Assembly (NCBI GenBank): GCA_021769425.1
Contig: JAETSX010000029.1
Span: 1 to 40,986 of the forward strand
Length of the DNA stretch: 40,986 bases
Direction: 5' to 3'
Source: Eubacterium sp.
Lineage (GTDB): Bacteria; Bacillota; Clostridia; Lachnospirales; Lachnospiraceae
Each line of letters begins with the position of its first letter. The first letter of the stretch is position 1. The translations under genes and the position numbers were made by a program. Positions 25,172 to 31,746 of this stretch are shown here, one piece after another. The notes under the pieces were generated by a model. The model worked only from the letters and a program-made list of their open reading frames with translations, searched no databases and was not told the origin of the DNA.

Positions 25172-27304
25172 ATGGATAAAGAAAAGGATTTTCTGAATCC
25201 GGAATATTATGAAAACCGGGAGTTGAGTTGGCTGAAATTTGACCAGAGGGTATTAAATGAGGCAAGAGATAAGAATATTCCGCTGTTGGAACGGCTGAAA
25301 TTTGTCAGCATTACGTCTTCCAACCTGGATGAATTCTTCATGGTCCGGGTGGCTTCCCTGAAAGACATGGTTCATGCAGGCTATAAGAAAAAGGACATTG
25401 CCGGAATGACTGCAAAGGAACAGCTTGAGGCCATTAATAAAGATACCAGGGCTTTGGTGGAGACTCAGTACAGTACTTATAACCGTTCTCTGGTACCAAT
25501 GTTACATAATCACGGAATTGACATTATATCCGCCTATGAAGAGTTAAGCGAAGCACAGGGAGATTATGTGGATCGCTATTTTGAAGAGACGGTGTATCCA
25601 GTGCTGACCCCGATGGCAGTGGACGCTTCCCGGCCTTTTCCCCTGATTCGGAATAAGTCTTTGAATATTGGGGCTCTTCTGATGAAAAAGGGGGATAAGA
25701 AAGAGGAACTGGAATTTGCCACTGTGCAGGTTCCCTCCGTGCTTCCAAGGATTGTTCCGATTCCTGCGTCTGAAGAAGAGAATAAAACCTTTATTCTGTT
25801 AGAACAGATTATTGAGCGTAATATCCACCGGCTGTTTCTGAACTATCATGTGGTGTGCGCCTACCCTTACCGGATTATGCGGAATGCGGATTTGACCATT
25901 GATGAGGATGAAGCGGAAGATCTACTGCAGGAAATTCAGAAACAGTTAAAGAAACGCCAGTGGGGAGAAGTGATCCGTCTTGAGGTGGAAGAGAAGATTG
26001 ACAAGCGGCTTCTTGGAATTTTAAAGGAAGATCTTCATATTGCCCAGGAAGACATTTTCAAGATCAATGGGCCTTTGGATTTGACATTTCTGATGAAAAT
26101 GTATGGGATCGAAGGGGAGGATGAACTGCGGTATGCTCCTTATAAGCCTCAGCGGGCGCCTCAGATTGTGCCGGGGGAAGATATTTTTGAAGCCATCCGC
26201 AAAGGGGATATTTTACTGCATCATCCCTACCAGACCTTTGATCCGGTGGTGGATTTCATCAAACAGGCTTCGGTAGATCCGGATGTGCTTGCCATCAAAC
26301 AGACTCTTTACCGCGTCAGCGGCAATTCGCCGATTATCGCCTCTCTGGCCCAGGCTGCAGAGAACGGCAAACAGGTTTCGGTACTGGTGGAGCTGAAAGC
26401 CCGTTTTGATGAGGAGAACAACATTGTCTGGGCAAAGAAACTGGAAAAAGCAGGGTGCCATGTCATCTATGGGCTGGTAGGGCTGAAAACCCACAGCAAG
26501 ATCGCTTTGGTGGTGCGCCGGGAAGAAGACGGCATCCGCCGGTATGTGCATCTTGGGACTGGAAACTACAACGATTCCACGGCCAAATTATACACAGATC
26601 TGGGAATGTTTACCTGCTCGGAGGCAATCGGGGAGGATGCAACGGCGGTCTTTAACATGCTGTCCGGTTATTCCGAGCCTGCTTCTTGGAATAAACTTGT
26701 TGTGGCTCCCATCTGGCTGCGCAAACGTTTCTTAAAGCTGATTAAACGGGAAATGAAGCATGCCCAGGCAGGAAAGGAAGCTTTTATCAAGGCTAAAATG
26801 AATTCACTTTGTGACCGGGATATTATTGCGGCATTGTATGAGGCTTCTGCAGCAGGAGTGAAGATAGAGCTGGTGGTCCGGGGCATCTGCTGTCTGAAGG
26901 TGGGAATACCCGGCATCAGCGAAAATATTACCGTGCATTCTATTGTAGGTAATTTCCTGGAGCACAGCCGTATTTTCTGGTTCCATAACGATGGACAGGA
27001 AGAAATTTACATGGGAAGCGCGGATTGGATGCCGAGAAATCTGGATCGCAGGGTGGAAATTATGTTTCCGGTGGAAAACGAAGGGTTGAAGGATCAGGTG
27101 CGCCATGTGCTGTCAACCCAGCTTGCAGACAATACGAAAGCTCATGTTTTGCAGCCGGACGGAAAATATGATAAAATAGACAAAAGAGGAAAGAAGCTGA
27201 TTAATTCGCAGCAGCAGTTCTGTGAAGAGGCTCAAAAAGCCATACCCAAAACAGTAAATGTATACCAGGAACGGGTGTTTATCCCAGCAGAACCGGTGGA
27301 ATAA
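25172..27304 (+). CDS. ppk: Polyphosphate kinase 1
   Basis: Reversibly transfers the terminal phosphate of ATP to long-chain polyphosphate. 710 residues, typical for Ppk1. The N-terminal ENRELSWLKFDQRVL signature is present. Two phospholipase-D-like catalytic histidines are at H441 (KTHSKIAL, the autophosphorylated residue by family comparison) and H460 (HLGTGNYN), with the same 19-residue spacing as in E. coli. The ribosome site is GGGAGG. Coupled with ppx upstream; a long hairpin follows at 27337-27373. Confidence 0.97.
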   Translation: MDKEKDFLNPEYYENRELSWLKFDQRVLNEARDKNIPLLERLKFVSITSSNLDEFFMVRVASLKDMVHAGYKKKDIAGMTAKEQLEAINKDTRALVETQYSTYNRSLVPMLHNHGIDIISAYEELSEAQGDYVDRYFEETVYPVLTPMAVDASRPFPLIRNKSLNIGALLMKKGDKKEELEFATVQVPSVLPRIVPIPASEEENKTFILLEQIIERNIHRLFLNYHVVCAYPYRIMRNADLTIDEDEAEDLLQEIQKQLKKRQWGEVIRLEVEEKIDKRLLGILKEDLHIAQEDIFKINGPLDLTFLMKMYGIEGEDELRYAPYKPQRAPQIVPGEDIFEAIRKGDILLHHPYQTFDPVVDFIKQASVDPDVLAIKQTLYRVSGNSPIIASLAQAAENGKQVSVLVELKARFDEENNIVWAKKLEKAGCHVIYGLVGLKTHSKIALVVRREEDGIRRYVHLGTGNYNDSTAKLYTDLGMFTCSEAIGEDATAVFNMLSGYSEPASWNKLVVAPIWLRKRFLKLIKREMKHAQAGKEAFIKAKMNSLCDRDIIAALYEASAAGVKIELVVRGICCLKVGIPGISENITVHSIVGNFLEHSRIFWFHNDGQEEIYMGSADWMPRNLDRRVEIMFPVENEGLKDQVRHVLSTQLADNTKAHVLQPDGKYDKIDKRGKKLINSQQQFCEEAQKAIPKTVNVYQERVFIPAEPVE

Positions 27305-27336
27305 GTCAGTTGTGGGAAGGATATCAGGGAAATTCA

Positions 27337-27373
27337 GCGGACAATTCAGACTGCACCGTTCTGAATTGTCCGC
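27337..27373 (+). terminator. Perfect 14-bp hairpin between ppk and the HAD gene
   Basis: GCGGACAATTCAGA at 27337-27350 pairs exactly with 27360-27373 across 9 nt. No U-run follows; the next bases lead into the ribosome site of the gene at 27396. It may stabilise the ppk mRNA or partly reduce read-through. Confidence 0.5.
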
Positions 27374-27395
27374 GATAGAGAGTGGAGGAAATAGT

Positions 27396-28217
27396 ATGAA
27401 ACATAAAATATTATTTACAGATTTGGATGAAACATTGTTGAATCATGACAAAAGTATTTCGAAGAAGAATCGGGACGCCATCGCAGAAATGTTGGAGCAG
27501 GGCCATGATTTTGTTTTGATGACCGGAAGGCCCATTGCAACCGGAAGGCTTGTGGTGAAAGAACTTGGGCTTACTCTGCCAAGATGCTATATGGTTGCTT
27601 TTAACGGAGCAGTGGTGTATGACTGTGTGGCAGACAGGATTCTGGCAGAGCGCACCCTTCCCATGGAAGTGGCAAAGGATGTGATTCTTGAGGCTCATAA
27701 AGCGGGAATTTATGTGCAGACGTATGAACAGGATACGATACTCACTGAAAAGCATGGCAGGGAGTTGGATTTTTACCTGAAAAATGCAAGGATGAGATAC
27801 CGGCTGGTAGATGATATTTTCGGAAGCCTGGAGCAGGAGCCATACAAAGTGCTGCTGCTGGATGTAGATAATCAGGAAAGGCTGCTTGAGTTCCGGGATC
27901 AGCATCTGGAACTTCAGGAACGGAGCAACTGCTTTTTCTCCTGTAATGAATATCTGGAATACTGTCCCAAGGATACTGATAAGGGAAGCGGCGTGAAATA
28001 TGTCAGCAAGTTCCTGAATGTTCCCATTGAGAATACCGTGGCGGCGGGGGATGAACGCAATGATATTCCGATGATCCAGGCGGCGCATGTGGGCGTGGCT
28101 GTGAAAAACGGCCATAAAGAACTGCGGGAAGCGGCGGATTATGTGACGGAACATGACAACGAGCATGGGGCGATTGCGGAGATTATTGAGAAATTTATTT
28201 TAAATGAGGATGTGTAG
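27396..28217 (+). CDS. Cof-type HAD-superfamily phosphatase
   Basis: 273 residues. The nucleophile motif is FTDLDETLL (D9 and D11), with a MTGRP motif II, K-rich motif III region and motif IV GDERNDIPM (D219, D223). The large C2-type cap between motifs places it with the Cof/YidA sugar-phosphate phosphatases; the substrate is not predictable. Upstream in-frame codons from 27258 run through ppk and the hairpin and are rejected; the ATG at 27396 has GGAGGAAA in front. It follows the polyphosphate genes in the same direction. Confidence 0.92.
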   Translation: MKHKILFTDLDETLLNHDKSISKKNRDAIAEMLEQGHDFVLMTGRPIATGRLVVKELGLTLPRCYMVAFNGAVVYDCVADRILAERTLPMEVAKDVILEAHKAGIYVQTYEQDTILTEKHGRELDFYLKNARMRYRLVDDIFGSLEQEPYKVLLLDVDNQERLLEFRDQHLELQERSNCFFSCNEYLEYCPKDTDKGSGVKYVSKFLNVPIENTVAAGDERNDIPMIQAAHVGVAVKNGHKELREAADYVTEHDNEHGAIAEIIEKFILNEDV

Positions 28218-28220
28218 GGG

Positions 28221-28499
28221 ATGACGATACGCAATGCAGAACCGGAGTAGGTGGCGTTTATGCAGGAGCTTGCTGTTTTGCCAGAATTTGGCGGCAGAGG
28301 GGTAGCGACTGCTCTGATGTCCGGGGCACGGGAGCAGGCGGTGCAGGAACATGCGGTAAGCCTGGAATTGTGTGTCTGGAATTTTAATGAGCAGGCGCTG
28401 CGGCTCTATCAGAACATGGGGATGGAAGTGCAGTTCCTCAGGTTGGAGGAGCGGTTGCAGGTTTACGGTTCTGAATCACAGCCCGTTTTCAAAATGTAA
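28221..28499 (+). pseudogene. Internally deleted GNAT acetyltransferase
   Basis: The frame opens at 28221 with nine codons (MTIRNAEPE) typical of a GNAT start, then hits TAG at 28248. In the same frame 28251-28499 encodes the C-terminal half of a GNAT, including the acetyl-CoA loop RGVATAL and the FNEQALRLYQNMGM stretch. About 60 central residues expected in a normal gene of about 150 residues are absent. A GTG at 28251 could start an 82-residue product lacking half the fold, which is unlikely to be active. It begins 3 bp after the HAD gene. Confidence 0.72.
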
Positions 28500-28507
28500 A
28501 TTGTCCG

Positions 28508-29365
28508 TTATTGATGTTTTGCCTCTTTGATACGTTCCAGGATTTCATAAGGAATCCGAAGATTTCCCTTTCCTGTGCCAAGCTGAATCTGGGGTTTATT
28601 GGCGCCATGGAAATCAGAGCCTCCGCTGATTAACAAATCGGACTCCTCTGCAAGTCTCATCAGATTTCGTTCATCGCCTGGAGCATTCATGGAATAGATG
28701 GCTTCTAATCCGCTTAGCCCGGCTTCTTTTAGGCTCTTAATAAAGAACCGAAGCCTGTCATGGTTCATATGGCATAAAACAGGATGTGCAAAGAAAGCAA
28801 GTCCGCCCCCAAGTTGGATCAGCCGGATGGCTTCAAAAGGCGTGATTTTTTCCCGGGGAACATAGCATTTGCAGCCGTCTCCCAGATATTTGGCAAATAC
28901 CGTTTCCCGATCTTTGACAAAGCCGTGTTCCACCAGATATCTGGCAAAATGCGCCCGGGTAATGACGCTGTCGGGATTTTCCGCCGTCAGAGCGTCTATG
29001 GTAATGTCAAAACCTTCCTGTTTAAGAAGCGCGGCCATTTTTTCGTTTCTTTTTTCTCTTGTGTCTACAAATTCTTTTAACTGTTTTAAAAAGTCCGGCT
29101 GCTCTGTGTCAATATAGTAGCCCAGAATATGAACCTCCTGGCCCTGATAGTCTGTGGACAGTTCCACGCCGGGAACAAAGTCCAATCCCAGCGCATCAGC
29201 TACGGGCCGGGCTTTATTAATTCCGCTGATGGCGTCGTGGTCGGTAAGGGCAATGGCAGACAGCCCTCGTTCTTTGGCATGTTTCATCAGTTCTTCCGGC
29301 GTCAGGGTGCCGTCTGATTCGGTGGAGTGGGTATGAAGATCAATTAATTTTTCACTGTTAGTCAT
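28508..29365 (-). CDS. PHP-domain phosphoesterase (RNase AM / YciV-like)
   Basis: 285 residues. The PHP metal motifs are in order: DLHTHSTESDG at the N-terminus, LTDHD, PGVELS, the HILGYY block, FFAHP and GGSDFHG near the C-terminus. The length and an inserted helical segment resemble the 3',5'-nucleoside bisphosphate phosphatase / 5'-3' exoribonuclease group (YciV, also called TrpH). It is convergent with the GNAT remnant, with only 8 bp between and no terminator. The start at 29365 is supported by AAAGGAAGAGAG upstream on the minus strand. Confidence 0.88.
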   Translation of the reverse strand: MTNSEKLIDLHTHSTESDGTLTPEELMKHAKERGLSAIALTDHDAISGINKARPVADALGLDFVPGVELSTDYQGQEVHILGYYIDTEQPDFLKQLKEFVDTREKRNEKMAALLKQEGFDITIDALTAENPDSVITRAHFARYLVEHGFVKDRETVFAKYLGDGCKCYVPREKITPFEAIRLIQLGGGLAFFAHPVLCHMNHDRLRFFIKSLKEAGLSGLEAIYSMNAPGDERNLMRLAEESDLLISGGSDFHGANKPQIQLGTGKGNLRIPYEILERIKEAKHQ

Positions 29366-29463
29366 AATAATTCTCTCTTCCTTTCGTAAAATTGTTCTGC
29401 TATGATGGTATCAGAAATCAACAGATTTGAAAAGCAGAATTATTAAAATAACCGAAAAAGTCC

Positions 29464-29492
29464 TTGACACAAACACAAAAGCATGGTAAAGT
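29464..29492 (+). promoter_or_regulatory. Promoter of the infC-rpmI-rplT operon
   Basis: TTGACA at 29464-29469, a 17-bp spacer and TAAAGT at 29487-29492. The transcript should begin near 29499, giving a leader of about 210 nt. Confidence 0.8.
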
Positions 29493-29498
29493 AACAGA

Positions 29499-29700
29499 GT
29501 TGTAGGAAAAGAAAGTAGAGTATCCACTCTCACCGTAGCACAAGAGCGTGACTAATGGTTCATATTTGAAACAATCCGTCTGCATCATCCATCAGGGAAT
29601 TTTTCCGGGAGTTTTGAGTTATGATACAGAATGTGGTTCAGTTCAATATTAGTGGATAGTCTGTCTATTCACTTTTTTTGTGAAATTAATTTTTGGAGGT
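29499..29700 (+). promoter_or_regulatory. L20-type autoregulatory leader of infC-rpmI-rplT
   Basis: The leader contains a GAGTATCCACTCTCACCG block near 29518 like low-GC Gram-positive L20 leaders, and ends in an attenuator. In that group L20 binds the leader and favours early termination when in excess. The position upstream of infC, the length and the terminator agree with this; the L20-binding fold itself was not modelled. RF00558 would be the test. Confidence 0.7.
29651..29679 (+). terminator. Attenuator terminator in the infC leader
   Basis: AGTGGATAG at 29651-29659 pairs over 9 bp (one G.U) with 29665-29673 and is followed by a run of seven T. It ends about 10 bp before the infC ribosome site, as expected of an intrinsic attenuator. 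Confidence 0.85.
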
Positions 29701-29708
29701 GCAAGACC

Positions 29709-30215
29709 ATTAGCGAGTTAATGATTAATGAACAAATCAAAGATAAGGAAGTTCGTCTAATCGGAGAAGACGGAGAACAGCTTGGCATTATGCCAGCCAG
29801 GGAAGCCATGAAGATTGCCAGGGAAGCGGAGCTTGACTTGGTAAAGATTGCCCCTACAGCCAAACCGCCGGTATGTAAGATTATTGATTACGGCAAGTAC
29901 AAATATGAACTTGTGAGAAAAGAGAAGGAAGCCAGGAAAAAGCAAAAAACTGTTGAAATTAAAGAAATCCGTTTGTCACCCAATATTGAAGCAAATGATT
30001 TGAATACAAAAATTAATGCAGCAAAGAAATTTATTTCAAAGGGCAATAAAGTAAAGATCACCCTGCGTTTCCGTGGAAGGGAAATGGCGCATATGCAGAG
30101 CAGCAAGCATATCCTGGATGATTTTGCAGAACATTTATCAGATATTGCTACAGTAGAAAAAGCTCCCAAGCTGGAAGGCAGGAGTATCAGCATTGTGCTG
30201 ACAGAAAAGAAATAA
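29709..30215 (+). CDS. infC: Translation initiation factor IF-3 (AUU start)
   Basis: 168 residues covering the N-domain (EVRLIGEDGEQLG), the lysine-rich linker and the C-domain (KVKITLRFRGREMAH), which binds the 30S subunit and checks initiator codons. No ATG fits the family N-terminus. An ATT at 29709 lies 9 nt after GGAGG and gives ISELMINEQI, matching the AUU-initiated ISKDMIVND form of Bacillus. IF-3 rejects AUU starts, so this codon makes its synthesis self-limiting. A longer frame from 29631 runs through the attenuator and is rejected. First gene of the operon. Confidence 0.93.
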   Translation: MSELMINEQIKDKEVRLIGEDGEQLGIMPAREAMKIAREAELDLVKIAPTAKPPVCKIIDYGKYKYELVRKEKEARKKQKTVEIKEIRLSPNIEANDLNTKINAAKKFISKGNKVKITLRFRGREMAHMQSSKHILDDFAEHLSDIATVEKAPKLEGRSISIVLTEKK

Positions 30216-30239
30216 CTGGAGTTTAAGGAGGAACTAAAA

Positions 30240-30437
30240 ATGCCAAAAATGAAAACAAGCAGATCAGCAGCAAAACGTTTTAAGAAAACAGGTACTGGGA
30301 AGTTAAAAAGGAATAAAGCTTATAAAAGTCATATCTTAACTAAGAAATCTTCCAAGAGAAAGAGAAATCTTCGGAAATCTGCAATCACAGACGCTACCAA
30401 TGTTAAGAATATGAAAAAGATTTTACCATATTTGTAA
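30240..30437 (+). CDS. rpmI: 50S ribosomal protein L35
   Basis: 65 residues, very basic, with the family start [15 protein letters not shown] and the C-terminal MKKILPY. AAGGAGG precedes the ATG, 24 bp after infC. Middle gene of the classic infC-rpmI-rplT order, so its level follows the L20 leader. Confidence 0.97.
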   Translation: MPKMKTSRSAAKRFKKTGTGKLKRNKAYKSHILTKKSSKRKRNLRKSAITDATNVKNMKKILPYL

Positions 30438-30461
30438 GAGTGAGTTAAGGAGGAAGAAATC

Positions 30462-30818
30462 ATGGCAAGAATAAAAGGCGGATTAAACGCCAGAAAAAAA
30501 CACAATAGAGTATTGAAACTGGCAAAGGGATACAGAGGAGCGCGTTCCAAACAGTACCGTGTAGCAAAACAGTCTGTCATGAGAGCATTGACAAGTTCTT
30601 ATGCAGGGCGTAAACAAAGAAAGAGACAGTTTCGTCAGTTATGGATTGCCCGTATCAATGCAGCAGCAAGGATGAATGGAATTTCCTACAGCCAGTTTAT
30701 GCATGGCCTGAAACTGGCAGGAGTGGAAGTAAACCGCAAGATGCTGGCAGAGTTGGCAGTCAATGATGCAGAAGGCTTTGCAACACTGGCAGAATTGGCA
30801 AAGAGCAAAGTGGCATAA
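30462..30818 (+). CDS. rplT: 50S ribosomal protein L20
   Basis: 118 residues, starting MARIKGG and carrying the [11 protein letters not shown] and [16 protein letters not shown] patterns of L20. It binds 23S rRNA early in 50S assembly and is the likely repressor of its own operon through the leader. The ribosome site is AAGGAGGAAG. The 3' end of the gene runs directly into a tandem repeat array that resembles its last codons. Confidence 0.97.
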   Translation: MARIKGGLNARKKHNRVLKLAKGYRGARSKQYRVAKQSVMRALTSSYAGRKQRKRQFRQLWIARINAAARMNGISYSQFMHGLKLAGVEVNRKMLAELAVNDAEGFATLAELAKSKVA

Positions 30819-30957
30819 GATTTGCAAAATTTTAAAATGCGAAGCAGCGTAAGATTTGCGAATGCTTTAAAATGCCAAAGCAGCAAAAGATTTGCAATGT
30901 TTTGAAATGCTAAAGCGGCAAAAGATTTGCGGAGGCTTTAGAATGCCAAAGCAGCAT
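30817..30957 (+). repeat. Four tandem 34-36-bp repeats after rplT
   Basis: Units begin with AAGATTTGC at 30817, 30851, 30887 and 30922, and each ends near an AAGCAGC-type string. The rplT end (GCAAAGTGGCATAAG) looks like one unit end, so the array may have grown from the gene terminus. There is no ORF and no unique spacers. Confidence 0.85.
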
Positions 30958-30963
30958 AAAGTA

Positions 30964-30992
30964 TTTACAAGGCCGATAAGCTGTGCTATAAT
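30964..30992 (+). promoter_or_regulatory. Promoter of rpsO
   Basis: TTTACA at 30964-30969, a 17-bp spacer and TATAAT at 30987-30992. It lies directly after the tandem repeats and drives a leader of about 120 nt. Confidence 0.82.
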
Positions 30993-30999
30993 AGCAGAC

Positions 31000-31121
31000 G
31001 GCAAGTTGGAGAAACTTGTATGAAATATGAGAAGCCCATATTCGGTAACCGGACACTCCGACCGTTACTTAATATCTCATATAATTTGGGCGATAATAAT
31101 ATTTGAGGAGGTTATCAGAAG
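31000..31121 (+). promoter_or_regulatory. Candidate S15 autoregulatory leader of rpsO
   Basis: ATATGAGA near 31025 pairs over 8 bp with TCTCATAT near 31075, enclosing a CGGTAACCGG...CCGACCG segment. Structured rpsO leaders that bind S15 are known in several bacterial groups with different folds. The fit here is inferred from position and pairing only. Confidence 0.5.
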
Positions 31122-31388
31122 ATGATAGCAAAAGAAAAGAAACAGGCAATTATTGCAGAATACGCAAGAACACCGGGGGATACAGGTTCACCGGAAGTTC
31201 AGGTTGCAATCCTGACAGCAAGAATCCAGGAATTAACAGAGCATTTGAAAGAGAATCCCAAGGATCATCATTCCAGACGCGGACTGCTGAAAATGGTAGG
31301 ACAGAGACGTGGTATGCTTGATTACCTGAAAAGATCAGATATCGAAAGATATCGTAGTTTAATCGAACGTTTAGGAATCAGAAAGTAG
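31122..31388 (+). CDS. rpsO: 30S ribosomal protein S15
   Basis: 88 residues with the S15 signature [11 protein letters not shown] and the [18 protein letters not shown] core that contacts 16S rRNA. GAGGAGG precedes the ATG. The usual rpsO-pnp order is kept, but 358 bp and a hairpin separate them. Confidence 0.97.
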   Translation: MIAKEKKQAIIAEYARTPGDTGSPEVQVAILTARIQELTEHLKENPKDHHSRRGLLKMVGQRRGMLDYLKRSDIERYRSLIERLGIRK

Positions 31389-31398
31389 TTCCTTTTAT

Positions 31399-31426
31399 GA
31401 AATAGAGCGGTTTTCCGCTCTATTTC
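31399..31426 (+). terminator. Hairpin after rpsO
   Basis: GAAATAGAGCGG at 31399-31410 pairs perfectly with 31415-31426 across TTTT. The following TAATGTTA is only weakly T-rich, so termination may be partial and allow read-through to pnp. Confidence 0.65.
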
Positions 31427-31746
31427 TAATGTTATACTCACGAGCATACTTATTTGCCAAATCATTTGCTTTCTTCCTCAAAGCTGTGAAAGAGCTGCCG
31501 GCAAATGATTTCGCTTACGGGTATAAGGTCTCAAAACATGGAATTGTCTTTTGCAGGGCACAGGGCAGAAAGAAGTCCCGAGACCACTGAGCTGTATATA
31601 AAACTTTGTGTATAGCTCAGTAGTTTCGGTATCTTCTGCAGCATGTTTGATTCCGTATTTTCAGGACAGGAGGAGAAAGCGCTCAGAGAAATAAAATCTC
31701 CGGTTTCCCGTACCTGTCTTATCGTAAAGTAAAGGAGAAAGAAAGA
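31427..31746 (+). promoter_or_regulatory. Long structured leader of pnp
   Basis: Three stems stand out. AAATCATTTGC (31459-31469) pairs with GCAAATGATTT (31501-31511), inside an outer ATACTC/GGGTAT stem (31434 and 31519). GGTCTC (31527) pairs with GAGACC (31580). ACTGAGCT-TATA (31586) pairs with TATAGCTCAGT (31611) over 11 bp with one bulge. No coding frame or known riboswitch motif was seen. In E. coli the pnp leader is a double-stranded target for autocontrol; a similar role here is a guess. Confidence 0.55.

Noticed and set aside
29631-29708. Upstream extension of infC from an ATG
   Set aside because: It would translate the attenuator terminator; the AUU at 29709 fits the family.
30817-30957. 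CRISPR-like array after rplT
   Set aside because: The units are contiguous with no unique spacers and no cas genes are present; it is a plain tandem repeat.
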